Of a stretch of 64,000 nt of DNA, positions 1 to 9,229 are shown piece by piece. This DNA is from Bacillota bacterium (lineage in GTDB: Bacteria > Bacillota > Clostridia > Christensenellales > Aristaeellaceae), in the NCBI GenBank assembly GCA_023411395.1, contig JAEYOV010000049.1, positions 1-64,000 of the forward strand. Direction: 5' to 3'. Each line of letters begins with the position of its first letter. The first letter of the stretch is position 1. A model generated the notes under the pieces. It was not told the origin of the DNA, made no database searches, and saw only the letters and a list, made by a program, of their open reading frames with translations. Position numbers and translations under genes: made by a program.

Positions 1-54
1 GCCGCAAGCAGCGTATAATGCTCATGGCTTTTATACGATACATTGGGAACAGAT

Positions 55-74
55 GGCGGGGGCAAGCCCCCGCC
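55..74. repeat. GC-rich perfect hairpin downstream of glnS
   Basis: A perfect 9-bp inverted repeat (GGCGGGGGC, 2-base loop, GCCCCCGCC) lies 15 bases past the glnS stop. It has no clear T-run on either strand, so it is not a textbook intrinsic terminator, though it could act as a transcript-end stabiliser. Similar GC-rich palindromes are common as dispersed intergenic repeats in Clostridia; that is from memory, and no second copy was seen in this window. Confidence 0.5.
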
Positions 75-88
75 CTACAAAATGGCGA

Positions 89-1795
89 TTATTTGTTGAC
101 TTTCGCCCAGCTATCCTTGAGGGTGACCGTACGGTTGAAAACAGGCAGTTCCTTCGTGGAATCGGGGTCCTTGCAGAAATAACCCATCCGCAAAAACTGG
201 AAGGTGGTACCGGTATCGGCTTTGAGCAGGGCCGGTTCCCCAAAGCCCTTCATTGTGACAAGGCTGTTCCTGTTCAGGCGGCTGATGAAATCCTTCTTGT
301 CGGGAGCCGCCTTTTCCGCCGTTTCGTCATCCTCGTCTTCCTGGTCGTTTTCATCGGCCAGCAGCGGCTCGTACAGCCTTGCTTCCACCGGCACAGCGTC
401 CTTTGCGTTCACCCAGTGCAGCGTGCCTTTCACCTTGCGGGAAGCGCCTTCGCTGCCGCTGCGGCTGTCCATATCCACCGTGCAGCGCAGCTCCACTACG
501 TTCCCCGATTCATCCTTCACATAATCATCACAGCGGATGATGTACGCGCCTTTCAAGCGCACCTCGCCGCCAGGGTACAGGCGGAAGAATTTCTTCACCG
601 GTTCCTCCATGAAGTCTTCCTGTTCAATATACAGTTCCCTGCCAAGGTTCACCTGGCGCGTGCCCATCTCGGGATGGTCCGGATGGTTTTCCATCTCAAT
701 GCTTTCGTTCTTTCCCGCGGGCCAGTTGGTTAAAACAACCTTCAGGGGATTCAAAACTGCCATCACCCTCGCGGCCCTTTCGCCCAGGTCCTCCCGTACG
801 CAATGCTCCAGGAAGGCAAAATCCACCACGCTGTTGGCCCGGTTCAGGCCTACGCGGTCAATGAAATTGCGGATGGCGGCAGCCGTATAGCCGCGGCGGC
901 GCATGGCGCACAGAGAAGGCATCCTGGGATCGTCCCAGCCGGCAACAAACCCTTCCTCCACCAGCTTGCGCAAGTAGCGCTTGCTCATGATGGTGCGGGT
1001 GATATTCAAGCGCGAAAACTCAATCTGGCGGGGGCGACCCGGAACCATGTGAGCTGATTTCTCCACCACCCAGTCGTACAGGGGCCGGTGGTCGTCGTAC
1101 TCAATGGAGCACAGGGAATGGGTCACGCCCTCCAGCGCGTCGCCGATGGGGTGGGCGTAATCGTACATGGGATAAATACACCATTTCTTCCCTGTGCGGT
1201 GATGCTCCTTATAGAGGATGCGGTACATGGCCGGGTCCCGCATGTTGATGTTGGGCGAGGCCATATCGATCTTCGCCCGGAGCACATACTGCCCTTCCTT
1301 AAATTCCCCGGCACGCATGCGTCGGAACAAGTCGAGGCTTTCTTCCACAGGGCGGTCGCGCCAGGGGGAATTCTTGCCGGGAGATGTCAATGTGCCCCGG
1401 TATTCCCGCATCTGCTCCTGGGTGAGCTCATCCACATAGGCCAAATCGCGCCTGATCCAGTCCTCGGCAATCTCATAGCACTTCTCGTAATAGTCGCTGG
1501 CGAAATAAAGTCCGCCCTTCCACTCAAATCCCAGCCAGCGGATATCTTCCATGATGCCGTCGACATATTCCGTTTCTTCCTTGGCGGGGTTGGTGTCGTC
1601 AAAGCGCAGGTTGCAAAGCCCGCCGAATTTTTCCGCCGCGCTGAAATCCGCCACGATCGCCTTGCAATGGCCAATGTGCAGATAGCCGTTGGGTTCGGGA
1701 GGGAAACGGGTGTGAACACGCTGGTAACGGCCTGCCGCCAGGTCTTGGCCGATGGCGTCCCAGATAAAGTTAGTACGTGCCGCTTCGTTTTCCAT
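89..1795 (-). CDS. glnS: Glutaminyl-tRNA synthetase
   Basis: Charges tRNA-Gln with glutamine in the cytoplasm (class I aminoacyl-tRNA synthetase). The 568-aa product has the HIGH motif at residues 40-43 within the FPPEPNGYLHIGH block typical of GlnRS and the MSKR form of the KMSKS loop at 270-273. The beta-barrel anticodon-binding region follows. Length fits bacterial GlnRS (about 550). The ATG is preceded by GGGAGG with 7-base spacing. An acidic, low-complexity stretch at about residues 484-505 (DENDQEDEDDE...) lies inside the C-terminal anticodon-binding half. It looks like a lineage-specific insertion. The gene is transcribed alone, divergent from the phosphatase gene. Confidence 0.96.
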   Translation of the reverse strand: MENEAARTNFIWDAIGQDLAAGRYQRVHTRFPPEPNGYLHIGHCKAIVADFSAAEKFGGLCNLRFDDTNPAKEETEYVDGIMEDIRWLGFEWKGGLYFASDYYEKCYEIAEDWIRRDLAYVDELTQEQMREYRGTLTSPGKNSPWRDRPVEESLDLFRRMRAGEFKEGQYVLRAKIDMASPNINMRDPAMYRILYKEHHRTGKKWCIYPMYDYAHPIGDALEGVTHSLCSIEYDDHRPLYDWVVEKSAHMVPGRPRQIEFSRLNITRTIMSKRYLRKLVEEGFVAGWDDPRMPSLCAMRRRGYTAAAIRNFIDRVGLNRANSVVDFAFLEHCVREDLGERAARVMAVLNPLKVVLTNWPAGKNESIEMENHPDHPEMGTRQVNLGRELYIEQEDFMEEPVKKFFRLYPGGEVRLKGAYIIRCDDYVKDESGNVVELRCTVDMDSRSGSEGASRKVKGTLHWVNAKDAVPVEARLYEPLLADENDQEDEDDETAEKAAPDKKDFISRLNRNSLVTMKGFGEPALLKADTGTTFQFLRMGYFCKDPDSTKELPVFNRTVTLKDSWAKVNK

Positions 1796-1861
1796 AAAAT
1801 TACCTCCCGCTCCTCAAAATTGTTCTTTGTTTGTTTTTCCACAAAACTGGGGCATTGCATC

Positions 1862-1890
1862 ATTATATCCGCAGTTGTCTCAAATTACAA
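1862..1890 (-). promoter_or_regulatory. Sigma-A-type promoter for glnS
   Basis: On the minus strand a -35 box TTGTAA (1890-1885) and a perfect -10 box TATAAT (1867-1862) are separated by 17 bases. The predicted leader of about 58 nt is too short for a T-box, and no T-box core sequence was seen. Confidence 0.7.
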
Positions 1891-2078
1891 GACAAGCGGA
1901 TATGTTTTCCGAAGGATCATTAGGAAAATCACGGGATCCCCCTCTGCTTTCACCGCCCGGGGCCATCCGCTATCTTTCTTCATTCTTCCAAACTTTTGCA
2001 GGCCGCTTCCCTTATGATGATTGGCCTCTCACACAACACGTTTATGCTGAACACGAAAATGTAAAGGAGGAAAAATGC

Positions 2079-3548
2079 ATGAAGAAGCTTCTGTCCCTGC
2101 TCCTTGTGCTTGCGCTGGTTCTGAGCCTTGGCACCGCCCTTGCCGAAGGCGCCGCGAAAGCCCCCAGGTACGTGTTCATGTTCATCGGTGACGGCCAGGG
2201 TTCCCCGCAGATCACCGCCGCCCAGTACTACGTAGGCACGCTCCAAAATCCTGAGGCCGTTATGCCCACCCCCGCCGGGCTCTCCTTCACCAACTTTGGC
2301 AGCCTGGGCCTGATCACCACCTACGACGCCACCTCCTTCTGCCCCGACTCCGCCTCCACCGCCACCTCCATGGCCAGCGGTGAGAAGACGCTGTCCGGCG
2401 TTCTCAACTACAATGTGGACAAGACCGGGACCTTCAAGCTCATTACCGAATACGCCAAGGAAGCCGGCAAAAAAGTCGGCGTCGTCACCTCCGTATCCCT
2501 GGATCACGCCACCCCCGCCGCGTACTATGCCAAGGCCACCAGCCGCAGCCTGTACTATGATATCGCGGTGCAGGGCCTTGCCGGCACAACCCTGGACTTC
2601 CTGGGCGGCGGCGCTTTCCTCCAGCCCAAGGGCAAGGATGGCGACAAGCAGGATGTAATGGAAATCGCCGAGGAAAACGGCTGGACCGTGGTCCGCAAGC
2701 CGGATGAAATCCGCGCTCTTACAAAAGACAGCGGCCGTGTGCTGGCCATGGTGGAAGATGTGGACGGCTCCCAGGCCATGCAGTATGAAATCGACCGGCT
2801 GTACAAGGAAGCCAACGGCGAAGATTCCGTATCCCTGGCCGAAATGGTGAAAGCCGCCGTCAGCAGCCTGGACAACGAGAACGGCTTCTTTCTGATGACC
2901 GAGGGCGGCAAGATCGACTGGACCTGCCACGCCAACGACGCCATCACCTCCATCTACGACACCATCGCCTTCTCCGAAGCGGTGCAGGTAGCCATCGACT
3001 TCGCGAAGGAACACCCCGAAGAGACGCTCATCATCGTCACCGGCGACCACGAGACCGGCGGCATGACCATCGGCTTCGCGGCCACTGCCTATGACACACA
3101 CTTCAATTACCTGCAAAACGCCAAGGTCTCCTACCAGGAGTTTGACAAGGTCATCGCCGGTATGCGGTTGAGCAAGGTTTCCTTTGAGGATGCCCTGAAG
3201 TCCATCGAAGCGTACTACGGCCTGACCACCACAGCCGAGCAGCCCCTTTCCCTCAACGAGTCCGACCTTGCCTCCCTGAAAGCCGCCTTTGACCTGAGCA
3301 TGACCGAGAAGGCCGACCGCAAGCTTGGCGCTGCGGAAGCGCTGGCCTACGGCGGTTACGAGCCCTTGTCCGTCACCGTTACCCACATCTTCAACAACAA
3401 GGCCGGTATCGCCTATACCTCCTACTCCCACACGGGTTTGCAGATTCCCGTATACGCCATGGGCATAAATGCCGAGCTCTTCGGCGGCCAGTATGACAAC
3501 ACCCGGATCTTCGATAAAACCATGGCAGCCATGGGCCTGAGCAAGTAA
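2079..3548 (+). CDS. Secreted alkaline phosphatase
   Basis: Hydrolyses phosphomonoesters outside the membrane to release phosphate. The 489-aa product starts with a signal peptide (MKKLLSLLLVLALVLSLGTALA, cleavage after about residue 22). Metal-binding and catalytic motifs follow: GDGQG at 38-42, the nucleophile motif D90-S91-A92 in CPDSASTATS, SLDHATPAAYYA, and GDHETGG near residue 333. These match the PhoA family. An in-frame upstream extension is rejected: a strong AAAGGAGG lies 8 bases before this ATG and the signal peptide starts here. A GC-rich hairpin follows the stop. Whether it is phosphate-regulated cannot be seen; no Pho box was identified. Confidence 0.93.
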   Translation: MKKLLSLLLVLALVLSLGTALAEGAAKAPRYVFMFIGDGQGSPQITAAQYYVGTLQNPEAVMPTPAGLSFTNFGSLGLITTYDATSFCPDSASTATSMASGEKTLSGVLNYNVDKTGTFKLITEYAKEAGKKVGVVTSVSLDHATPAAYYAKATSRSLYYDIAVQGLAGTTLDFLGGGAFLQPKGKDGDKQDVMEIAEENGWTVVRKPDEIRALTKDSGRVLAMVEDVDGSQAMQYEIDRLYKEANGEDSVSLAEMVKAAVSSLDNENGFFLMTEGGKIDWTCHANDAITSIYDTIAFSEAVQVAIDFAKEHPEETLIIVTGDHETGGMTIGFAATAYDTHFNYLQNAKVSYQEFDKVIAGMRLSKVSFEDALKSIEAYYGLTTTAEQPLSLNESDLASLKAAFDLSMTEKADRKLGAAEALAYGGYEPLSVTVTHIFNNKAGIAYTSYSHTGLQIPVYAMGINAELFGGQYDNTRIFDKTMAAMGLSK

Positions 3549-3564
3549 CAAGCCATCCCCCAAT

Positions 3565-3610
3565 GAAGGGGCCGCCCCTGCAGGAGTTAATTCCCGGGGG
3601 CGGCCTCTTC
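3565..3610 (+). terminator. Stem-loop after alkaline phosphatase
   Basis: A long GC-rich stem (GAAGGGGCCGCCCC pairing with GGGGCGGCCTCTTC, one G-U pair, about 18-base loop) starts 16 bases after the phosphatase stop. The tail is only weakly T-rich, so termination efficiency is uncertain. It separates the phosphatase from the YibE/F gene. Confidence 0.5.
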
Positions 3611-3649
3611 CCTTGCTATTATGATCTCTCCATAGAAAGGACGCGCGGC

Positions 3650-4834
3650 ATGAGCATACTGTCGTCGCTTTCAGAAAAACACGATCCCTCCCGTGATCTT
3701 CCGTCCATTAGGCCACGCCGGAACAGGCGGCGCAACTGGATCTTCTGTATTGTGATGGGGCTTTTGTGCATCGCTCTGTACCTTGCCCCCACCCCTTTCC
3801 CCGAAAGGGTGCCGGCCAACGCCACAAGGGAAAAGGTCCGCATCCTTTCAGTGGACAACAGCCAGCTTATGCCGCTGGGCATTGTGTACTCCGGCGCCCA
3901 GGAGGCCGAAATCGAGGTTTTGTCAGGCCCCCTGAAAGGGGCTGCGCTGGCAGCCGTCAACCATCTGAACGCCTCCCTGGACAAGGATAAGCTGTTTGCC
4001 CCCGGCGATACGGCACTTTGCATCGTCCATGCGGAAAACGGCAAAGCCACCTATGCCACCCTCATAGATCATTACCGCATGGAGACGCAGGGCTTTTTAT
4101 TCCTGCTATTCTTCCTGTTCCTGATCCTCTTTGGCGGCGTATCCGGGTTTGGCACCTTCGTGTCGCTGGCCGCCAGCATCCTTGTGATATGGAAGGTGCT
4201 CATTCCGCTGCTGCTGCTAGGCTGGCCGCCCATCGTCTCCACTTTTCTGGTGGTAGTGCTCTTATCGGCCATCATCATGTACCTGGTGGGCGGGCTGACC
4301 AGAATGGCCACGGTATCGCTGCTGGGCTCCCTTTTGGGCACGGCGCTCACCTGTATTCTGGCGGTGGCCTTCGGCAATGCCCTGAAGCTGGATGGCGGGG
4401 ACATGCCTTATGTGGTGCCGCTCCTAAGCCAGGCAGGATTGCGGCTTGACATCAAGGATCTGTTTTTCAGCATGGTTTTTCTGGCCAGTTCCGGCGCGCT
4501 GATGGATCTGGCCATGGATATGTCCGCCGCCGTCCATGAGGTGCTTTTGCACCATCCGGATATCACCAGGGCGGAACTCATCAAAAGCGGTTTCCGGGTG
4601 GGCCGCAGCGTAACAGGCACCATGACCACCACGCTGATGCTGGCTTATTCGGGAAGCTTTCTGTCCATGCTGATGTATTTTATGGGCCAGGGCACGCCGG
4701 TTATCGACCTGATCAACTATAAATTTGTGGCCACCGAAATCCTCAATACCCTGGTAGGCACCTTCGGGCTGGTAACGGTGGCGCCCTTTACCGTTATTGC
4801 GGCGGGCTTCCTGTACGTACGCCCCAAACGGTAG
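3650..4834 (+). CDS. YibE/F family multi-pass membrane protein
   Basis: The 394-aa product has a basic N-terminus, one TM helix (about residues 30-50), an extracytoplasmic region of about 120 residues, then about seven hydrophobic helices. This is the architecture and the sequence style of the YibE/YibF family (MDLAMDMSAAVHEVLLHHP and GRSVTGTMTTTLMLAYSGS blocks are typical). The molecular function of the family is not established; a transport role has been suggested. The start chosen (ATG after AGAAAGGA, 8-base spacing) removes an in-frame extension that overlaps the preceding stem-loop. It is followed at 178 bases by an independently transcribed regulator. Confidence 0.82.
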   Translation: MSILSSLSEKHDPSRDLPSIRPRRNRRRNWIFCIVMGLLCIALYLAPTPFPERVPANATREKVRILSVDNSQLMPLGIVYSGAQEAEIEVLSGPLKGAALAAVNHLNASLDKDKLFAPGDTALCIVHAENGKATYATLIDHYRMETQGFLFLLFFLFLILFGGVSGFGTFVSLAASILVIWKVLIPLLLLGWPPIVSTFLVVVLLSAIIMYLVGGLTRMATVSLLGSLLGTALTCILAVAFGNALKLDGGDMPYVVPLLSQAGLRLDIKDLFFSMVFLASSGALMDLAMDMSAAVHEVLLHHPDITRAELIKSGFRVGRSVTGTMTTTLMLAYSGSFLSMLMYFMGQGTPVIDLINYKFVATEILNTLVGTFGLVTVAPFTVIAAGFLYVRPKR

Positions 4835-4937
4835 CCGCCTGTCCTGCTGTTTATGACGTTTATGATTGCGCCGCAGCAGGGATTGTTTCCTATCTGTATT
4901 TTTAACTATATAGGCTGTGTGCATCCCCGGTCGCACC

Positions 4938-4966
4938 TTGACAAGGCAGCCAAACATGGATACAAT
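4938..4966 (+). promoter_or_regulatory. Consensus sigma-A promoter for the AraC-type regulator
   Basis: Perfect -35 TTGACA (4938-4943), 17-base spacer, -10 TACAAT (4961-4966). Transcription should start near 4973, so in-frame ATGs at 4956 and 4965 cannot be translation starts from this promoter. Confidence 0.8.
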
Positions 4967-5012
4967 GTTAAAAATGGTAAATAATCCGCCATGTTTGGGA
5001 AGGATGAGGGAT

Positions 5013-5924
5013 ATGCCCAGCTATTTTTTTGGGAATATGGAGGATCTGCCGCCCGTTACGCTGGCAGTGGAGGGCATTCACGAGCCTGATCCGCTGGCGC
5101 GTTCAAGCGGCGTTTGGATTCATGCCGCGGGAAGCGTCATGCTTCAGCCGGGGAAATATCCCGCAGTGTCCCGCTCCCAATGGCGCTGGGTTGCCGCAGA
5201 CAGCGGCAAGCTGGAGCTTACCTGGAACGAAGGCCATTCGCTTGCCTTTTCTGAAGGGGAATGCTGCGCCATTCCCCCGGATACGGGCAATGTTGTGCTT
5301 TCCGCCGCCGGGGAAGCCCGGATTCTCTGGCTGGCGCTGGACGGACCGCTTGCCCCCACGTTTCTGACCCGGCTGGGCGTGCTTTTGCACATGCCCATCA
5401 AACAGGGCGCGCTGCCCTCGCAGCTGTACCTCACAAGGCAGATCGTACAGGTGATCGTGCGGCACTCAGGCACCAGCGACGCATCCTTCCAGCTTCAGCA
5501 GCTCATGTGGGGCATGCTGGCCTCCCATTCCGGACAGCCGGTGGCCATGGACGCCATGCTGTCCCACGAGATTGCCAAGGTGGTGGATGCCCTCCGGGCC
5601 AGCCAGTACAGGGATAATTTTTCCCTGGCGGACATGGCGGCCATCTCCCGCATGCCCATGGAAACGTTCCGCAAGCGGTTCGTGGCGGAGGTGGGCATGC
5701 CGCCTTTGGGCTATTTGCTGTTTTGCAAAATGGAACGGGCCAAAGCTCTTTTGCAGGACCATTATTCCGTCAAACAGGCCGGGGCCGAGGTGGGAATGCA
5801 GGATCCCTACCACTTTTCCAAGCAGTTCAAAAACATTGTGGGCATGAGCCCGTCCGCCTATGTCAAGCACGCTCTGGCGGACAAAGATAAAAAAGAGCGC
5901 GGCAGAGCCGCGAAAGAGCAATAA
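5013..5924 (+). CDS. AraC family transcriptional regulator
   Basis: The 303-aa protein has an N-terminal cupin-like sensor half (about 1-170) and a C-terminal AraC/XylS double helix-turn-helix (about 200-290), seen in NFSLADMAAISRMPMETFRKRF and the second-helix signature DPYHFSKQFKNIVGMSPSAYV. The start was chosen from the promoter just upstream and AAGGA 8 bases before the ATG. An ATG at 5004 is the alternative. It is monocistronic, bounded by its own promoter and a strong terminator. The adjacent glycosyltransferase is convergent, so its target is not evident from context. The ligand is unknown; sugar sensing is common in the family. Confidence 0.9.
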   Translation: MPSYFFGNMEDLPPVTLAVEGIHEPDPLARSSGVWIHAAGSVMLQPGKYPAVSRSQWRWVAADSGKLELTWNEGHSLAFSEGECCAIPPDTGNVVLSAAGEARILWLALDGPLAPTFLTRLGVLLHMPIKQGALPSQLYLTRQIVQVIVRHSGTSDASFQLQQLMWGMLASHSGQPVAMDAMLSHEIAKVVDALRASQYRDNFSLADMAAISRMPMETFRKRFVAEVGMPPLGYLLFCKMERAKALLQDHYSVKQAGAEVGMQDPYHFSKQFKNIVGMSPSAYVKHALADKDKKERGRAAKEQ

Positions 5925-5927
5925 AAG

Positions 5928-5967
5928 TACCTGCCTGAAGCCCGAGGCTTCAGGCAGGTATTTTTTT
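5928..5967 (+). terminator. Strong intrinsic terminator
   Basis: Perfect 15-bp stem (TACCTGCCTGAAGCC / GGCTTCAGGCAGGTA) with a 3-base loop followed by seven Ts. It ends the AraC transcript. On the opposite strand it is followed by CTTTTAT, so it may also end the convergent glycosyltransferase transcript. Confidence 0.92.
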
Positions 5968-5979
5968 GCGGGTTCCGCT

Positions 5980-7383
5980 TTATTTCGCGCTAGCCTTGGC
6001 GATCGGCACATCATCCGTTTCCACGGCCGCCTTGGGCAGCAGCTTTGGCCTTACAGGCAAATGAAGCTCCTTGCCCCTTTCCAGCCGCTTGATCTTGTGC
6101 TCCGTCTTCACCCACTGGCTCTGGCGGCGGCAGCGGAACAGGCCCACGATCTGCGAACAGGTGGCCAGCAGCATGTTCATAACAAAGCTGACAATCATTT
6201 TGGGCAGCGTCCGTATACTCAACGCAACCTTGTTGTCCATCCAATCCGCCAGATAAAACATGAAAAAGAAACTATAGCCGAACAATAATCCCGATACCAG
6301 CGTCGATATCCAGCCCCCCTGGGCCGCTCTGGTCACAGCTTCCAGCGCCCCCTGAGAACCGGCCATTTGAACCAGATCATCGATATAAAAGAAAGCCGCA
6401 ACCAAAAATTGGAAGATAACCACGACGAAAGAAATCGTCAGGCTGTACATGTACGTAAAGATGGATAAGGCCTCCCAGGGCGAGACCTGGCGTTTGAACA
6501 CTGACTGCAATATTCTGCGGGAATTGCGGAAGGTGACAAACCAATGGCCCTGGGCCCAGCGGGTACGCTGGCGGTAGCTGGCCCGGGCCGTGGTGGGCTT
6601 TTCGTCATAAACGCGCACGTTATGGTTCCAAACAATGCGCTTGTGTGCCAAAGTCGCTTCCACCTGAATTTCAAAATCTTCCGTAAGCGATTTTGTTGTC
6701 CAGCCGCCGCGCTGGTGCAGGTACCTGGTGGAGGTGGCGAAGCCTGTCCCGCCAATGGAGCAGTTCAGCCCCAGGCGGTATTTGGCAAGCTGGAAAAAAC
6801 GGTTGGTAATGGTATAGCTGACATAATAGAACCAGGCCACCAGGCCCTTTTTGTTCTTGGCCCCAAGGTAGCACTGAATAAACTCCGGATTGTTTTCGCT
6901 GATGTACTGGCTGTTGATCTCCAGGAACATGTTGGGATCCATCAGGTTATCGGCGTCAAAGATCATTAAAAGATCATAGTTGTCCTGATACCCTTCCAGT
7001 ATGTTCAGCGCCCGGTGAAGCGCAATAGGCTTGCCGGTAGGCGCATCCGGCGACTCCTTTTCCAGCACCAGTACATTGGCGCCCATCTGCCTGGCCACGG
7101 CGGCGGTACGGTCCGTGCAGTTGTCGGCGATCACATAAAAATCGTACAGTTCCTTGGGATATTCCATATGCAGAAGGTTGTCCACAATATCAGGGATGAC
7201 CGTTTCCTCGTTATGGGCGGGCACCAATACCAGAAAGCGCGTCCTGGGCGGATGATCCTGATACCCTTTCTCCCGGCGCCTGAAGCCGAATATGCTCAGA
7301 AAAAGCTGATAGGCCATCAATATGATAACAAAAACGCCACAGAATGTGGTCATGATCTCCAGTATCATGCGTACCGTCTGCAC
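5980..7383 (-). CDS. Membrane-bound family 2 glycosyltransferase
   Basis: A processive-type GT2 enzyme of 467 aa that would use a nucleotide sugar to build a cell-surface polysaccharide. TM helix at about 11-33; GT-A domain with PAHNEE at 55-60, metal-binding DAD at 143-145, TED at 234-236 and the QRTRW acceptor/processivity motif at 272-276; then about four TM helices (about 295-420) and a basic C-terminal tail. This matches the hyaluronan/cellulose/poly-GlcNAc synthase-like group, but the sugar cannot be named. Start is GTG with GAGGAGG 7 bases upstream; an in-frame ATG at 7368 is the alternative. It has its own promoter at 7462-7491. Confidence 0.9.
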   Translation of the reverse strand: MQTVRMILEIMTTFCGVFVIILMAYQLFLSIFGFRRREKGYQDHPPRTRFLVLVPAHNEETVIPDIVDNLLHMEYPKELYDFYVIADNCTDRTAAVARQMGANVLVLEKESPDAPTGKPIALHRALNILEGYQDNYDLLMIFDADNLMDPNMFLEINSQYISENNPEFIQCYLGAKNKKGLVAWFYYVSYTITNRFFQLAKYRLGLNCSIGGTGFATSTRYLHQRGGWTTKSLTEDFEIQVEATLAHKRIVWNHNVRVYDEKPTTARASYRQRTRWAQGHWFVTFRNSRRILQSVFKRQVSPWEALSIFTYMYSLTISFVVVIFQFLVAAFFYIDDLVQMAGSQGALEAVTRAAQGGWISTLVSGLLFGYSFFFMFYLADWMDNKVALSIRTLPKMIVSFVMNMLLATCSQIVGLFRCRRQSQWVKTEHKIKRLERGKELHLPVRPKLLPKAAVETDDVPIAKASAK

Positions 7384-7461
7384 AATGTAACCTCCTCGGC
7401 CGAAAGGCGGCTTAATCGCGCCGCGGCCTGCTTATGCAGCAAAGAAAGACGAATGCAATGT

Positions 7462-7491
7462 ATTAAACAATATTTGCCTGCGCTTTGTCAA
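7462..7491 (-). promoter_or_regulatory. Sigma-A-type promoter for the GT2 gene
   Basis: On the minus strand, -35 TTGACA (7491-7486) and -10 TTTAAT (7467-7462) are 18 bases apart, giving a leader of about 70 nt. It lies just past the end of the nucleoside kinase gene, so GT2 is transcribed separately from the upstream operon. Confidence 0.65.
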
Positions 7492-7499
7492 GTGCTTTG

Positions 7500-9155
7500 T
7501 TACGGATGGCTGTCATAGAAGGTGCAGCCGCCGATGAACTCCCGCAATATGGAAAGCGGCGGAATTTCGCTGGCCGCGTCCTCCGGCATGGGCAGAAGGT
7601 AGTGGAGCGTTTTTAAAAGCCGCCTGGATAGAAGGTAGTTGGGATTTTCCGGGGGAATGGCCTTCAAAAGGTCGTACGCCACGCTTTTCAAAACCGGCAG
7701 CTCGTAGTGGAGGGTGGTATTGAACATGACATCCGCTTCCTCCTGATAGGGGAAAATCCACTTGTCCTCTCCCCTGCGCACGCTTTCCCACATGCTCATG
7801 GTATCATCGGGCTGGGTGCCCCGGAACTGATGGTCCCGGACGATCCGGCGAAGCAGCCGCACATCGGTGGTGCGGATGCGGTTGTGGTGGTCCAGGTTGA
7901 CGCAGGTCAGGGCGCTGACATAAATGCGGAAGATCATTTCTTGAGGCAGATGCCCGGCCAGCAGCGGATTGAGGCCATGGATGCCCTCCACAAGGATGGG
8001 CTGATCCGCCTGCACATGAAGGGGCACACGCGAGTCTTCCCGGCGGCCCGTTTGAAAGCTGAAGCGCGGCATCAGGGCCGTTTCCCCGTTCAGCAGCCGT
8101 TTCAGGCAGTCTTCAAACAAGGGGATGTCAATGGTATGGATGGATTCCAGGTCCACGCTGCCGTCCGGTTCAGGCGGGATATCGGCCCGGTTCAGGTAAA
8201 AGTCATCCAGGGATAAAAGCGCGGGCTTCAAGCCCAGCACCTGCAAATGAATCTTCAGCCGGTTGGAAAACGTGGTCTTCCCGCTGGAGGAAGGTCCGGA
8301 GATGAGCACCAGCCGCGCCTTGCGCCTGCGGATTTCATCGGCGATAGCGGCGATGGACTTATCGTGCAGCGCTTCGTTGACGCGGATGAACTCCCGGAAC
8401 CGCGAGGTGCGGATCATATCGTTGATATCCGAAACGTTGGTGGCTTCCAGTATCTCGCACCAGCGCTGGGACTGGGCAAATATGCGCAGATGCTTGGGCC
8501 TTTGCACATATGGCGCCGGCGCATTGGGATCGTCCGGCCCGGGCATCTGGATCACAAGGCCCGGAGGATGCCGGCGCAGCGAGAAGGCGGGCACCCAGCC
8601 CGTGGAGGGCAGCATGGTGCCGTAAAAATATTCCCACATACCACCGCAGCGGTACACCGGAAAATCATAATTGGGGCGGTAGGACAAAAGCTGCACCTTA
8701 TCCTGCTGGCCGTCCTGCCCAAAGTATTCAATCGCCCTGTCCCGGTTCCAAAGCTCCTTCTCAAAGGGCAGGTCGCTTTTCACAATCAGCCGCATCTCGT
8801 TTTCCAGGCGCTCTACCTGCTTCTCTGTCAAAGACCTGCCCAGCAGCTTCAAGAAGAGCCCGTAGCCGATGCTGTTGGCGATACGCACCTGCTCGCCGGG
8901 AAAAAGCCTTCTCGCCGCCAGCAAAAACACGAACCTGAGCGACCGTTCATATATGCGCCGGCCTTCCTCGTGGGCAAAGGTGACGGAGGTTAATTCCATG
9001 CCGCCGCTTAAAGGCTGGCTCAGCTCCAGCACCAGCCCGCCCCACATCAAGGCCAGCACCTTATCCGCCTTCTCCGGCCAAAGCTGTCTTACCACCTGTG
9101 CCGCCGTAGCATTCACAGGAAATGTCCCTTCACGCCCGTCCAAGGCAATCCTCAT
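7500..9155 (-). CDS. Nucleoside (uridine/cytidine) kinase with N-terminal TGS-like region
   Basis: The 551-aa product has an N-terminal TGS/ThrRS-second-additional-like half and a C-terminal P-loop kinase domain with Walker A GPSSSGKT at 287-294 and SLDDFYLNR about 25 residues later. This is the uridine-kinase arrangement that would phosphorylate uridine/cytidine in pyrimidine salvage. The long fusion form is common in Clostridia and Bacteroidetes. Start: ATG giving MRIALDGREG, after AGAAAGGA; an upstream in-frame extension has no ribosome binding site. It is the last gene of the rpiR-like/BaiN/exonuclease run, after a 74-base gap. Confidence 0.86.
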   Translation of the reverse strand: MRIALDGREGTFPVNATAAQVVRQLWPEKADKVLALMWGGLVLELSQPLSGGMELTSVTFAHEEGRRIYERSLRFVFLLAARRLFPGEQVRIANSIGYGLFLKLLGRSLTEKQVERLENEMRLIVKSDLPFEKELWNRDRAIEYFGQDGQQDKVQLLSYRPNYDFPVYRCGGMWEYFYGTMLPSTGWVPAFSLRRHPPGLVIQMPGPDDPNAPAPYVQRPKHLRIFAQSQRWCEILEATNVSDINDMIRTSRFREFIRVNEALHDKSIAAIADEIRRRKARLVLISGPSSSGKTTFSNRLKIHLQVLGLKPALLSLDDFYLNRADIPPEPDGSVDLESIHTIDIPLFEDCLKRLLNGETALMPRFSFQTGRREDSRVPLHVQADQPILVEGIHGLNPLLAGHLPQEMIFRIYVSALTCVNLDHHNRIRTTDVRLLRRIVRDHQFRGTQPDDTMSMWESVRRGEDKWIFPYQEEADVMFNTTLHYELPVLKSVAYDLLKAIPPENPNYLLSRRLLKTLHYLLPMPEDAASEIPPLSILREFIGGCTFYDSHP

Positions 9156-9229
9156 GACTGGTTGTTCCTTTCTGCTGCCCAAAAGCCGGCAACGGATTCA
9201 GCTTGCCCCGCTATTATGCAAGGCTATGC

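Noticed and set aside
1796..1861. Possible T-box leader for glnS
   Set aside because: The predicted leader is only ~58 nt and no T-box core or specifier stem is visible.
1980..3563. 527-codon open frame antisense to the alkaline phosphatase
   Set aside because: It mirrors the GC-rich codon structure of a certain gene, has Gly/Val-rich low-complexity content and no ribosome site.
4956..5012. N-terminal extension of the AraC-type regulator
   Set aside because: The ATGs at 4956 and 4965 lie at or upstream of the -10 box of a consensus promoter; the next in-frame ATG (5004) abuts GGGAAGG with no spacing.
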